Positions 1 through 12,499 of a DNA stretch of 64,000 bases are shown here, piece after piece; within the stretch, counting starts at the first letter, position 1; the number at the start of each line of letters is the position of its first letter. The notes beneath the pieces were generated by a model, which saw only the letters and a program-made list of their open reading frames with translations, was not told the origin of the DNA and made no database searches. Source of the stretch: Tricholoma matsutake. Its lineage: Eukaryota > Basidiomycota > Agaricomycetes > Agaricales > Tricholomataceae. The position numbers were made by a program, and so were the translations under genes. Location: contig AP026539.1 of assembly GCA_026075535.2 (NCBI GenBank), positions 5,084,001-5,148,000 of the forward strand, in the 5' to 3' direction.

Positions 1-1
1 G

Positions 2-343
2 CTCGGGAAGGTCAGAGAGACTGGTGGTGAAAGGTCCAGATGTGATGGAGGTATCAGATCCAAGCATAGTCTTTCCCCGCCAATTGTGACCCAAAATTTC
101 TCCCCAGACATCATCTGAGACATCTGAACTGAAGTCTGAGCTATCACCACTCATCTCATCACCTACAAAGCTGGAAACTGAAGACAACATGGACATCTCA
201 GACATAGAACTCAGTGCACGGTTGCCGGAATTGAGAAGATGGAAAAGAGTTCTGAGCCTTGAGATGCAGCTGCACATGCAGTGATCATACTCTCGTCGCA
301 GTTTGTTGTAGCAGAATATGAGCTTTTTGGTGCGAGTGTTCCA
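2..343 (-). CDS. Partial open reading frame running off the left edge, possible transposase N-terminus
   Basis: On the minus strand an uninterrupted frame of 114 codons runs from just after a TGA at 344-346 to the window edge. It starts with basic, Cys-containing sequence (around TKKLIFCYNKLRREYDHC), followed by a Ser/Asp-rich acidic stretch (MSGDSSDFSSDVSDD) and then a Trp-containing segment (VWGEILGHNWRG). Acidic Ser-rich leaders like this precede the catalytic domain in some fungal Harbinger-type transposases, but no catalytic motif lies inside the window, so the identity is only a guess. No ATG start is assigned; the first Met lies near 208. From 344 to 688 I see no gene. Confidence 0.35.
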
Positions 344-688
344 TCATGGAGCCATGGTTTCATTTATTGCAGGAGACAAAGTTGAGAATATCATATAAAT
401 CCAGTTGAAATTCTTCAAGTACTACATGAATGTAGGAGGCAGCTGAATTGACTGATGAATCACTTGTATGAAAGTTGACGGTCAGAGTGACACATCAATT
501 CACATGCAATTCAAGGGTGATTCACACAGATGAATCAGACCTGAATTGCTGTTGAATCATCTACTCTGACTGCTACTAATATCTCCTTCTTCCTCATTGT
601 TTAAGTTGGCAGGATGTAAGTGGGACTGGGTAAAAACATCCAGTCGATCAAATGGAATAGGGAATTGATTGGAAAGTCTTATTGATGT

Positions 689-1183
689 TCATTCACCATC
701 ACTGAGAAACTGGTTTAGATACTCCTTCAGATGTTGAGAGAAAGCAGGAGCAAAATGATTTGTTTCAATAGTTGAGATTTGTCTTGAAGGAAAGGCTGGG
801 TGTTGTGATATGGATACAGGAGGTTTTTTGGATATGGCTGTTACACACTTAGCATCATTATGGTGATAAACCCAGCCAATATGGTTATCAAATGACAAGA
901 TCATCTCTTGGTGAGAAAGCCAGTTAACTATCTGGGGAAAGTTGTTTTGATGATTGGATGCTCTCCATCCCTTTTTTGCAAAATCTATGTGGAAATGTTC
1001 AAAGGTCTCTGTGTTGTAGTTGTCTATTGTGCCAAATAATTTGATAGATTTGATAAAGTGAAGCAATGAATAGAATTTGGGAATGTGAAGGTCATCACAT
1101 ACACCTGTCTGGATGAAGTATGGCTTGTGTTTTTGGAAAGCTGTAAGAGTATTCAGTAGACATAGCCAGTACACAGCAACCAT
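689..1183 (-). pseudogene. Plavaka-type (CACTA-like) transposase, C-terminal fragment
   Basis: This 164-residue frame carries the signature region of basidiomycete Plavaka transposases near their C-terminus: a segment of the form LFGTIDNYNTETFEHFHIDF, then KKGWRASNHQNNFPQ and a tail ending in LKEYLNQF that resembles the DUF6830-like end of the family. Plavaka proteins are usually around 1,000 residues, and the catalytic core expected upstream (higher coordinates on this strand) cannot be found, so this is a 3' remnant. It opens with Met at 1183, but this is probably just the first Met after the break. The identification rests on motif recognition only. Confidence 0.65.
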
Positions 1184-1195
1184 TCTGATGCATCA

Positions 1196-1320
1196 TATCA
1201 TTGTAATTACAATAAACTAGTGATGCAAATATGACTGTAGTTACAATGGACCTATTAATACACCAACCATGCAATCAGTGATGCATCACAATGCACCACA
1301 CAATGCACCATCCTACCACC
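1196..1320. repeat. Dispersed AT-rich repeat with an inverted partner near 48.0-48.16 kb
   Basis: The stretch starting TTGTAATTACAAT and containing ACTGTAGTTACAAT, followed by GATGCA/TGCACC-rich sequence, matches the reverse complement of about 48,000-48,160, which lies just downstream of the Helitron coding region. The best 55 nt are clearly alignable. It may be a shared transposon non-coding end. Confidence 0.5.
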
Positions 1321-1329
1321 TCATTAATT

Positions 1330-4300
1330 AATATTAATGACAAACCTCTCTGAATAATGATGTTTTCCACATGTCAGAATGGCTTCAAACACAACTTCTG
1401 GTCTCAATATATATTTTATGGCCTGAAATCAAAAACATTCCCATGAGGAGGAACTCACTTACCTAATCCTTATGCACAAGAAGAGGACCAACCATTCAAT
1501 GACCCTCCCCTCCCTCACTGCACTTGGGGGTCCCTTGAGCCAGGTTCTGAGTTCTCATTATTGAGAATGAGGTTATTTCCAGATTCTGCTTCCAACTGAG
1601 GTACCATGGGAGAAATTCCACCCTGATGTTGTGGCAAATGCCGTCCCATGATTACTTAGCCATTGTTGTATGTAAGCAGTTGGTAATGTTTGTATGTATT
1701 GTTTGTGTTGTCTATATATATTCTTGTGATGGTGCACACCCTTGATTAATTTACAATGTGGTTTTGATGGCAATCATCGGTCATCGGTTCATGGCCAATG
1801 GTGTTGATCACACCTGACCAGCCTTCCCAGTGGTTCCTTATGGTCTTTAATCTCCTGTATAAGACAGCTGTATGTAGCCCCTTGAAATGTGAAGGACTGC
1901 TGTGGAACAGATGGTGTTATCGGTCTTATGGAGTTAAATTTGGCACAGTGCCATGGATATCTCTTCGTCCATTACAGTAGTCTGTAATATTTCACCTTCA
2001 TTAGTTGACCAAGAAATTTTTTTTGTCTATCTAGCAAATAAAGTACATTATGCTAGATTTTTGATGGTATGCAAAAAATTGTGTTTAATCAGTTTTGGCA
2101 AGCAAGATAACAAATTGGATATTGGACGACAAAGTGAGCCCACTGTTACCCATATAAGTCAACAGTGTATATCCAATGGACACAATCGAGCCCAAAGGAA
2201 CTTTGCATGGTGCCCATGAGTAGACCGGCCAAGCACGGAGGCAATGAAAATCCACCTCAGTGAACGCAAACCCCTGTCAACCTTTCTTGTGCCTGCTGTT
2301 GTAGATGGGGACTAAATGATAGACAATAATGAGTAGTGACTCGAAATAAATATGCTGAACTAACTTAAATCGTCAAATGACCTTGAACCAGGATAGGACG
2401 TCTCAGTAGAGACTGCAAGAAGTGGGGAAGAAACAGCTTTGAGTGCACCGACTTTTTTGATTGGAGAAGATAGCATGGAGGCTGAAACATATGTGTTAGG
2501 CAGGTATCACAGATAATACTAGAAGAAAAGAACGTCCGATGTCACCCTTACCCTCACCATGGGTACTGAAGCTGAAGCCCCGCTGCGAGCTGGCACCAGA
2601 TACAATAGAAAATTTGAATAATAAGCCCCACAATGAGGCATCGCATCTCCAGTCTTGCTCGAATGGTGCAATGGTCACCTTGTGCACCTGGAATGGGGAG
2701 GTGCGATGCCCTGCCTTGGCAGAATTGACTAAAAAACTCTCAGTGACTGTTCCAGTCATGATTCCCACAGCCAGACACTTTTTGTCGGAAAGATAGAGAT
2801 GCTGATTATCGATGTAGAGTTAGCTGGGATCTACACATGCAGTGTTTATGTATACACCACTTTGGGTGAACGCAAGTGCTTTCAGTATTCCTCTGCGATA
2901 AAACATCAGTGGACATCGCAGTAAGGGTAGAGTAGCTGGGTAATGTACTGGACATCCTCTGGACGCATGGTAGCACATGTTTCCGCGAAGGGAGTATGCA
3001 AGGATTCAGTGGTCCTGGACCATCCCTTCACTTTGCATAAATGACTTATACAATTAGGTAAGTAAGATAAACATACAGCATAGGGTAATATTAGCAACTT
3101 ATGGAAGTTCAGGAAGGTTTTCATAAAGCAGCACTTGGAAGGGATCTGGGCAAGGAGTTATCATGACAACTTTGAAATTCTCATCTCCTTCGTCTTGCCC
3201 CTTGCTGTCAGCTGCACTGCCTGCATTGCTAGAATGAATGTGAGATCGAACATGGGAAATAATTCAAACACGCATGATTCTTCATCTGAATTATCATCTG
3301 CCTTAGTACTAGGGGTTTCGACTTCCAGGGGAAGGTGAGTTGCTTTGTTTTGTCTGGTAAACATGTCCTCTGATAAGTATCAACATATTGCATGACAAAA
3401 GTCTTATGGCATTGATGGCAAAGAGTCCCTAGGAGAGATGGCAATGTCCCCAATAAGATCAACACAAGTACCCAATGGGCTAACACTCCTATCATGTAGG
3501 TATACTATCAGCCAAAATAAAACATAACTATAAAACAGTACACACCATACAGTTGGAGTTTTGCTTGCAGGTAGCTTGTCGTTGCAAGCCTTTTCATTTC
3601 TAGATGATTGTGTGAGCTCATGAGGTTAGATGAATTTTGTAGTGCACATACTTTATTGCCTGGCTGTCTCCTGCTTTGGCCTTTTCGGTCTTCACGATTG
3701 TATGCCTGGTGGTATTTGATGAGGGCATGAAGAGAAAGAGAGATGGAGCATAATACTTAGGCCTTCTGCATGCTGTTTCACTACAAAACCAAGAGAATTA
3801 ACTCCACTTCTGTTAATCAAGTAAGAGAAAATTCAATTACGTGGCTGTTCCGAATGTGGTCTCAGATTTTGCCAGCTCGTCATGGTTTACAGTCGTGCAA
3901 GGCAAGCTGCTGTAATTCAGTACTGGTAAAGCAATAAACAAGAAATGGTGGAACGTACATAATTGAAACTGCAGGTAACAGATCATAAACCTCTGAGCCA
4001 GGTGATGGAGGTGATTGACACTTCTTTTTTGAAGGGGAGCTTTGGACAGCCTCGCTAAAAGCTCATTAGCACCATATGCAAAAAGGGGGTAGATGAAAAA
4101 TAATGTACACTATTGGTAAGTGAGTTTCGGACACGGGTGTCTTTTTCTGTTTGCTCGAGGTGCTAAAGCAAACGACACATTGATAAGCTGAACTGGAAAA
4201 GTCAAACATGGACATTACCTCGGTTGGGTTGCAACTTGATTCGCGACCAACCTGGCAGTTAAATTTAGATGGCAAGAAAGAGATAACATGGAAACCATGA

Positions 4301-5862
4301 ACACCCTGAGATTGACTGAGAACCTATGATGTGTATAAGTCCGTGCACCAGTCACACCTATAATTGGGACGATGTACAGCTTCATCTTTTCGCTCTTTGT
4401 GGACCTGTTAAAAAAATGGCCAGTTGAACACAAGGTCTCTGCAGAGAGATGATGGGACATATACAGGTTTGGTACTAGATTTAGGAGCCATTGTTTTTTT
4501 TTGTTGTTGCACACAGAGTGGAGAAAGGTTGCTCTACAGGTAAAGCTTGCCAGGAACTAGAAATGGAGAGTAGGAGCAACTGACATATATCTTATAGTAT
4601 GACCAGGCTGACGTGTGTGTCTTCTGATCAACGATGCCTCTATGGATGAAATCAGAGGAGGACATTGTATCATGGGTTACAAAGTCTTCGAAAGCTGATG
4701 GATGGCTAAAAAAAAAGGCATCAATAATGAGTTGACATTCTGCAATGTTCGGTACCGATCCATTTGACAGTGGGCTTGATGGTATCTAACATGGGGAGAT
4801 AAGGATAGCGAGTCACCATGATATTTTTGGGAAGGAGTGTATTCGACTTGGAATTGAACAGAAGCCAAGAGGTGGGGAAGGGAGGTATGTCCACAGCCGG
4901 TATATCCACAGGCATGCTCAGGAGTGAGGATCAAGTGAGAATGATCAGTGCAATTGATGGTTTCACCTCTCTTCAAAGACACCAAGGTCAGAAGTGGTGT
5001 ATTCCTACAAAAAAAAAGGTTGTAACTGGATGATGGATAGTAGATGATGTTCTAAAAGCAACCACGGTGTTCATTAATTGCTGATTGCCTTGTGTACGAA
5101 CAAAAACGGAACATCCTCATATTGCATGCTAGATGGGGGATCCATAGAAGAAGACAATCAGCGCATGTTGAAGTTGTCTACGGTAATTGCATGTTGCAAG
5201 CTTGACCGATTTGAAGCTGACAGGAACTGTACATGAATACGGGTCCATTAATATTGAAGGGGATCCTACCAACCCAAAGGTCTTCTGAATTGCCATATTG
5301 TGATGTTCAAGTTCCTGAATGTGAAAGCTGCAGGTAAGCACAGGTAATGCTAGACTCATTGTAAAGCTTACATGCATGTCAGTGAGTAGCCTTGAACAGT
5401 ATGCCACCAAAGTCCATGAAGAAAGTGACGACTGCCTCGCCGCGTTACCCAAGGTTAGCTTTTATGATAGGAAGTTTGAGTTAATTGACGAGCTCTTTGC
5501 AATAGGATCTTGAGCTCTTCTGGAAGGTGAACAAAATTCAGGAAGTAGATAATCCGACTTCATGGTGAATCATGAAGCAGGCAAACAATGAGCAAGATCT
5601 CCAGCCTGAAGAGATTATCTTTATGTTGATGGGGGTGATTGCATCAAAGGAATTACCTCCCTTGCACAAATAGCCAAAGCACACCTCCGACATATTTTAA
5701 TACATATATGCAATAAACTAATATGCAAATCAGCATGCCCCCTGCTAAATATAAGCTACTCCATCAAAGTGTTACACTTGCTGGCCTACCTTCAAAACCA
5801 CCATAGTAGCAGCAAAGAGTATCCACGGTGCTTTCAATCGTCAATTTGCTGAAAAGACCTTA
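1330..5862. other. Decayed sequence with no secure gene
   Basis: No frame here can be assigned with confidence. Minus-strand frames at 2496-2768, 2906-3124, 3161-3364, 4677-4985 and 5129-5452 all point the same way and could be broken exons of one captured gene (for example a piece with NYRRQLQHA near 5160 and one with RRGFSFST-like sequence near 2570), but I recognise no domain. Plus-strand frames at 1798-1980 and 1953-2219 have no recognisable content. Composition and short alternating frames suggest old transposon-borne sequence. Confidence 0.3.
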
Positions 5863-6441
5863 ATGGCATGGATGGAGTCAAACACAGGTCAGCCAATGTT
5901 GCACAGCATCAACATCACAAACCACTATTTTACACCAAAGGTAGAGGCCCAGGCAATGGAGCATGTCGACTTCCTTCCCAGCCTGGATCCTGGTGGTATA
6001 TTATGTCACATGGCGAAAGGCAATGGCATTTTCTTGTACATTCATACCGAGGACAATCAGGTACAATTTTTTAAAATCTCCCAAGATGCCTGTGGGGAGA
6101 AAAAGTACGTTGTTCCTTCAAAAGTAATGAATTTTATATGATCTGATGAGTTTGGGTCCAGGTACATACATTGCAAACCACAGAGCTTTCGAGTGGGCAA
6201 TATCGCACAAGCTCAGCTTTCCTTTGTTGTGGTTCCAGTACAAGGAGGTCAATGCAAAATGCTGACCGTCCTTCATTCCCTGATGTTGATAGATGGTAGT
6301 TTTGGTACAGTATGTCTCAAGAGGCTCAAGTTAAAAAATTTGCTCATGATTTACCCAAGGTCAAAATGCGCAGCAGCCAGAAAGAGTGCCAATGCTGGTG
6401 GCATCCATGAAGTGCTGGGTAGGATACGAGAGGGATGGTGA
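5863..6441 (+). pseudogene. Fragment of an uncharacterised basidiomycete gene family often found among transposons
   Basis: The first segment (5863-6123) reads MLHSINITNHYFTPKVEAQ, then a Pro/Asp-rich part and a stretch ending KKYVVPSK. After a probable intron (about 6124-6161, GTAATG...CAG) a second segment continues with CKPQSFRVGNIAQAQLSFVV and VLHSLMLIDGSF. The pattern 'xFRVGDIVEAQxSFVxxP...MxxVLRSLxLLD' is one I recognise from hypothetical proteins scattered in transposon-rich Agaricomycete genomes; no function is known to me. The putative intron does not keep the frame perfectly, which together with the short length suggests a pseudogene. The start codon is not certain, since the family extends further upstream. 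Confidence 0.45.
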
Positions 6442-6659
6442 CCCTTCCGATGTTTGGGCAAACAAGTGTGATAGGATGGATGTTGACACTGAGGGGCAAG
6501 GACAGCAATTTGTTGTCCCAATGTGACAGAGTCATGATTGACGATATATGAATGGGTCAATGTACTTCTGTAATCTGATTAGACATAGCTTATGCGAGTT
6601 TAAAAGATCTCATACCCACCATTCGAAGCTGGTAGCATTGATCTTACCCTGAATTTTCA

Positions 6660-6900
6660 ACGATGTTAGGATCATTCTACCTTGAACATATCAATGTCTA
6701 TCCAATAATTACTAGGATTATCCAACCCAGCACTTCACATATTCTGTGTGTGTAATGTAAGAGTGCTGTAGGATAATCTTACAGTAGTATAATCCTAGGT
6801 TCAATCTTATCTGAATCTAACATAACCATGCCAAAGTAGTAGGATGATCCTACAGACTGGATAATCCTAGTCACAATCCAATCCTATCAGAACATGAGAT
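6660..6900. repeat. Cluster of AGGATNATCCT palindromes, possible KDZ subterminal region
   Basis: TAGGATTATCC, TAGGATAATC, TAATCCTAGG, AGGATGATCCT and GGATAATCCTAG follow each other within 240 bp, immediately beyond the 3' end of the KDZ transposase gene. Similar TAGGAT-rich sequence occurs at 20,650-20,860. Such short repeated palindromes are common near transposon ends; no terminal inverted repeat was established. Confidence 0.4.
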
Positions 6901-6943
6901 CATGATTGAATCCAACAGGATACATGACCCACCATCATTAATC

Positions 6944-9900
6944 TCATGCTGTGGGGACAACCTTTGCAAATGCCTCAGCACAATCAGCCGCCAACTCACT
7001 ATACATTGCAGACTGCTTATGGGCGTAAGCTTCTGCACCTGTATCATCCTTCATGTGGCCTGCAAGTTCCAGCCATACCTCTGACATCCGCAAGAAAGAT
7101 TTAAGTGCACGACAAAACTCCTCCTCCAAAATCTCTTTCTCCTCTTGCACACGATCCCAAGCAGCACATTCATGGAACCATTTGACTCGTTCCACTACAT
7201 ATTTCTTGAGATCAAATTGCATAGTGGAAGAGCACAAAATGAAGTTCTTACTTTCAATGCTCCACTCCTTCTCTTCTACTGGTGAAAGCCCACTTGGTCA
7301 GCCAACTGTCCAGTACCAAGGATCTTGAGTCTTTGTATCTCCCTGTGCCAGAGCCATACTCTTGTTCTTGCACCACAGCTGGGTGTTAAGAAGGGGCTGC
7401 AGTGATTTGTCCTCTTCCAAGAGACCAAGGGTGAGAATGGCAGTTTGCATGCGACAATATTTGTCAGCAGCACTAACTTTGTCCTTAGAGAGTGTCAAAA
7501 GGAAATTTTGAGCATGCATATTAGGCCCCTGACCACGTACATTGTTGATCTTGAATTTGAGGTTGTGGTTGAAAGTCTGAATAGCAAGCTGAAGTTTGTG
7601 CAGGGCATCATGTGCTTGACCTTCATGAAGCGCATATTCATCCCTAGCCAACTCCACAAGCCCTAGGGCCCTTCATTGTGGCTCACTGAAATGAGAGGGG
7701 AGCAAGAGCTTCTCGTGTTCTGGCTTGGCTAAGTTTGGAGTGTCAAACTCATTTGTAAGCAAAGGATAGCAAGCCAATTGGTTTTGATGCCACTTATTAA
7801 GATCATGGCGGAGCTTAAGATGTGGGGTGACCAAATCATCATTGCTGATATCCAAGGAGCCAACCATTAGTTTTATATGTTGTCTATCAGAATTATCAGA
7901 ATCATGTTTATTCAATATAGGGAAAATCTAGATGTTAGATGTACTGTTGTCGTTCAATATCCAGTGCCATGTTGATCACCTGAGCATCTCCAATAGCTGA
8001 CTGACCTGCAAGTTCTGCAATTCTTTCTGCCTGGATGAACTTCTGATATGCATGACCTTGAGTTGGAGGACCTGTCATCAAGATGTCAAGAATGAGTCAG
8101 CAATTCAGTTTCCTTGAACAATGCATGATACTGTTAACAATCTTGGCTTCAAATGGTATGACCCACTTTCCATTAACCTGCTTTGGGTTGACATCCATTT
8201 TCTCCCATTTGCCTACCAATTCCAGCCCATGATGTGTTGACAAGTCATTCACAATGGCTTTGAGTTTCTTGACATGTGGTACACAAGCTTTGTATAACCA
8301 CAATAGCATAGCAGCTGAATACATTCAGTTTCATTCATAGAATATAGACAAATATGATGACTTACTTGTTTTATGCAACTTTGTCCAGTTCCAATACCCA
8401 AAAAAGTCATCCAGTGTGTCATGCCAATGTCCATCATTTTGTTCCTTTGTACTGCCAGCTGTTTGGTTTTGCTCAGCCCAGCTGGTCTCTATCATTTCAC
8501 CATAAGTCTCGCCGGAATACTGCATATACTTGAATGCCCACAAAAGCTGGCAGAGCAATATATGTCCTTGGATATGAGCACTAGGGATCGCCCCATGGAT
8601 GCATCAAACAATAGGCAGCAAGGCAGAAAACTGTTCTTTAATGCAATCGAGAAGGTGGATAGAGTACCGACACCAGATATCATAGCTGAGCATGATCCAA
8701 TGGTTATGGATACATTTGCTAATGGCAAACATAAGAGCATAATCAGTGTTTGCAAATCTAGATCCAACATCAGTTGAAGGAATTGCTTGACAATGTTTGG
8801 ACTTATGCCTCACCCTTCTTCAAGTCGACTGCACCCTGTGGGAAATAAAACCCATGATGTGCACACTGCACTACAATGACACCACTGATATCTGCATTCT
8901 TGAATTTTATGATGTTTTGGAGTTGGATGGCACATATATGTGCACATGTGGATTTCTGTAACCATGAATGAGCCCCACGACTGAATACTTGATGTTGACT
9001 GATGTACTTCGGTATCTGGTTGGACCTGTGCAAGATAATTCTTATATGCTGCACTCTCAATGAAGTATCCATTGCCTTGATTCAATGCCACATTGTCTGG
9101 ATCCCCATTCTTGTGCTTCCATTGCAGACAAAAGTTGCTGTCCATTGATAGATAAAGTGTATATTTGTGCCTAGTAATTAGGCATATCAATAGTTGTCTC
9201 AGAAGTCAGGTGTACGACTCACATTTCATTCTCCTGAGCTTCATCCATAATTTTCTGATTGATGTTGAAGTCTATCTCAGGACAAGAAGGACATCGTAAT
9301 GTCAAGGAGCCTGGGTGATGGTGGGTCAGGATCTCATCAATCCCATGTGCTTGACCAGTCCGTCTTTGAGTTGCAAGATGATGCCATATGCACTCGACAT
9401 AATGGAATTCTTTGTGACGATTCTGAGAAATCATGTTAGTCAGTATGAATCCCAAGTAGATCTCTCAACTGACCAGTGTCTTCTGGGGAAATGCTGGATT
9501 GGTCTGTTCCCAGAGTGCATCTATATAATCCATGGCTGACTTCTTCAATGATAGGCTGTGCACATGAAAGTCATTGAGGATGGCAAAGGTTAACACAGTT
9601 TCTGGTCTTTCCATTGTAGCAGGGAACGGCTGACACCGAGTAAGCTGTACAGCATCAGATACAGGGTTACATCAGTGGTACTCAATACAAACATGGTGAA
9701 CACCATTTGTATGTATGACAACACTGTTATGTCCAGGTCTAGGGACACGGTTCCAGCACTTCTCACCATTATGCCCTAGGTAGAGCGCAGCACCGAGAGA
9801 AAACAATGATGTGCACTGGAAGTGCATACCAGACCATTCGCCAATGTGGTGGAATGGAAGCTGAGTGTGGGTGAATGTGATGCGGGACTGACAGAGCATC

Positions 9901-10399
9901 CTAGGCTGGAAGCAGTCCTCACATCGGTATGGTGCAGAATTAGTGCCACATGGGCATTTTCCTCCAACGTCCTTATGATACTGCGAGGACAAGATTTCAG
10001 TTTGTAGGGTGTTAAGATGAGGGCCAAAGATTTCCATCATAATAGATGCGCCCTAAAAGTAGAGGTCAGTAGCGTTATGTTGATTGATAATCAAGTAAAT
10101 ACCTGTTTTTGCTTCTTAGCCTCCACTTTACTTTCCTCTGTTGCACTAACTTGAATAGGAGGAGCTTCAGTATGAGGTTTCTTCACCTTTCTTACTTCAT
10201 GTACACTGTAAGTAGCTGAGATGGTAGATGGGGTGGCAACTGCAGAGACATGAATTTCCTTGAGGACATCGAGATTGGGGTCAAGGCCACCAATTCCAGT
10301 GTGACATTTCCATGAACCTGCCATGATGAGGAAGGGATATCCATGATGAAGTGACAGTCCAACATAAAGACCTAGTGCATAGTCAAAGCAGACAGCCAA
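6944..10399 (-). pseudogene. KDZ (Kyakuja-Dileera-Zisupton) transposase with CxC2 cysteine-cluster domain, broken
   Basis: A chain of minus-strand segments reads as one KDZ protein. 10399-10091 is a variable N-terminus. 10040-9672 is the CxC2 domain, with C-x-C, YRCEDCF, EWSGMHF and a final NGVHHVCIEY stretch. 9455-8604 holds the KDZ hallmarks CAHHGFYFPQGAVDLKKGE, FANTDYALMFA and LSYDIWCRYSIHL. 8558-7298 continues the catalytic half, and 7237-6944 is the characteristic end, with WFHECAAWDRVQEEKEILEEE and YAHKQSAMY. The protein would cut and move a DNA transposon. The segments change frame several times; some jumps are probably short introns, but frame breaks such as around 8800-8815 overlap other frames, so the gene is likely dead. 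The upstream neighbour on the same strand is the orphan protease-like domain. Confidence 0.8.
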
Positions 10400-10882
10400 A
10401 GCAGTCGTATATTCACAGTCAAAGCAGTAATGTTTGCATTCAAATCAGTGGCCATGACTGCCAGCACATTCCAATCAGTCCTGCGTCTGCTCCAATGTAA
10501 ACTAGTACATGACCGGAAAGACTTTGAAGTGAAATCAAGTGATGGTCAGTCTTGCTGGGAGGTGACAGTGACAAAGAGTCTCCATCAGATGTCAAGGTAT
10601 GGATGAGAGGATCCCCAGGCTAGCCTATGGATGAAAGAAGTGGATCAGGTGTAAGGAGAAGTACAATCTGTACTCATAAAAAAAAGAAAAGGGGTGAGTC
10701 AAAAGAACAAAAATTTGACAAAAGACATACCGAGTGGTGTGGACAAGCCCAAGTGGCCATTGTCTGTGAACTTGCGCTGTGAGGGCCACTGCTCCACATG
10801 GCATGTCCGAGTTCCTTCAGGCTTGGGGGGATGAAAAGTAATGCAGGGAATGGATGTATTTGAAGCTTGTGGGGTTACAAGA

Positions 10883-11820
10883 TCACAAAGTGTAGAATGC
10901 CATGACTGCGCCATCGGTACTGATCGACGCTACATCTTGAGACTCATACAGTAATGATGCACCTGTGAGCATTCCATCATGAAACCAGATCATACTGGAG
11001 CTAGTAATTACTGCGACATGAAATGCCCATTTTCAAGATAAACAACTCCTCTGAGCATGTAACAAACACGGGCAGCATCTCCACAGGTAATCCAGAGATC
11101 AGGCGATAGAGATGGTTTGCTGATTCCTATGTCGAAGGCAAGCAGAGGCGGTGTTTGAAGAAAAAAGGTCTTCCTCAACAAATAAGCATTGCAAGTAGAA
11201 CATTTGGAAGCTGTGCCAACCATGAAGTCATCCATGCAAGCTTGTAAAGACATACCAGGGCATCCAAACACAATAATTTTGCAGTTAACGGCTGGGTTCC
11301 GGTCAATGTTTCTACCAACATCATGTTCATTTGGGCAGCCAAGCTCTGACACTGTGATTGGGTGGCACATTTTAAGCAAGTGGTGTGCAATAGAGTGCCC
11401 ACTTGCATAAGCTCCAAAGGTGAACTCTGTAGAAATTCTGGCTAAAAGATGTCTCATGAAATCCCTGATTTGTTCCAAAGAAAAGTGCCAAGATGTAGAA
11501 CAGTCGACTTGAAAGCTCTCGTGCATTTCAAAGCTTGTCGTTAGGGAATCCAGCAATTCTGACTGCAAGCCCTGCCATGATGCACTGCTTTGTGCAGGAT
11601 TCTCACACCATATGTTAAAGAGCACTACAAATACTGCATCATACACACAGCTGTTGTTCATCCAAGTAGTGCTGAGTGGGACACTCAGGTGGACAGCCTC
11701 AGATGGATCAACAGGAGGGTGAATAAATTTGATTTTTTTCACTGTTGGCCGCTTATTTGCAGAAATGATATAAGAAGACTTGCATTTTAAATTGCTACAA
11801 CAACCAACAGTCAAGCACAA
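10883..11820 (-). pseudogene. Orphan cysteine-protease-like (USP/C19-like) domain, one-base frameshift
   Basis: The main frame (11820-11008) contains a Cys-box-like segment (WMNNSCVYDAVFVVLFNIW), an EQIRDFMRHLLARISTEF block, a CSTC zinc-like pair and then GVVYLENGHF. A TAA at 11008-11010 ends it, but shifting frame at the T run 11021-11023 gives HVAVITSSSMIWFHDG and continues to a TGA at 10883-10885. The same order of blocks occurs at the C-terminus of the Helitron protein (46903-47886), where the matching part reads ANHFTAWVITGSGMVWYHDG. Cys box, CxxC pair and His box are the layout of ubiquitin-specific proteases. That is an inference from pattern, not a database match. No helicase is attached here, so this is a detached copy from a different Helitron lineage. 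Confidence 0.55.
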
Positions 11821-12219
11821 GCATGAGCAAGCAAATGGTCACATAAGCCAGGCCCTGTAAGAACACATTCAGTGGGCAAGCCATCACAAACTCAGGATTC
11901 AACACACTATAATCAACTCGAAACCTCAGCAAATCATCACCCACAAGCACAGCAGTCATTTTGATGATTTCCTGCTAGCCATGAGAATACTACTTAGTAC
12001 TCATAAGAGAGGTACAGGCAAGGGCTTACAATATAGCATTGAGCCTTCAAGGCGCCAAAGGCATCCACAGACAACTTGACAGAATCCAAATGTAGGATTG
12101 AGTGACGAAAAGTCAGACTCAAGGCAGGTGACAAAAGTCAGACCTGCAGGTGATGAAAAACAAGTAGGAGAAAATGGAGCACAGAAAGAAGCAGCAAACT
12201 TCAAGTTGGAAGTAGTACT

Positions 12220-12440
12220 CGGATGAACTTGAACTTCAAGCTTTCAAGTTCAAGTTCAGGCTCAGGCTCTTGAACTTGAAACTTCTGACTCAGCTGTCTC
12301 AAGTTCTCATGCTAATGTAGGGTTAAGGTTAACCGTGGGCAAATCTTACACAGCCACTGAAATTCAAGTTCCACCCTTACATAACTATAAACAAGTCATG
12401 GGAAGTTCAAGTTGAAGTGGCAGTGCTCGACTTCTTGTTC
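12220..12440. repeat. Cluster of CAAGTT/AACTTG repeats
   Basis: About a dozen copies of CAAGTT or its complement occur on both strands (for example TTCAAGTTCAAGTTCAGG and CTTGAACTTGAAAC). It looks like a subterminal repeat region of a DNA transposon, but no paired end was found. Confidence 0.45.
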
Positions 12441-12499
12441 AAGTTCTCCCTCTCATCCTTCTTCACTTCTGCATGTGCTGCTCTTACTTCCTGGCCCTG

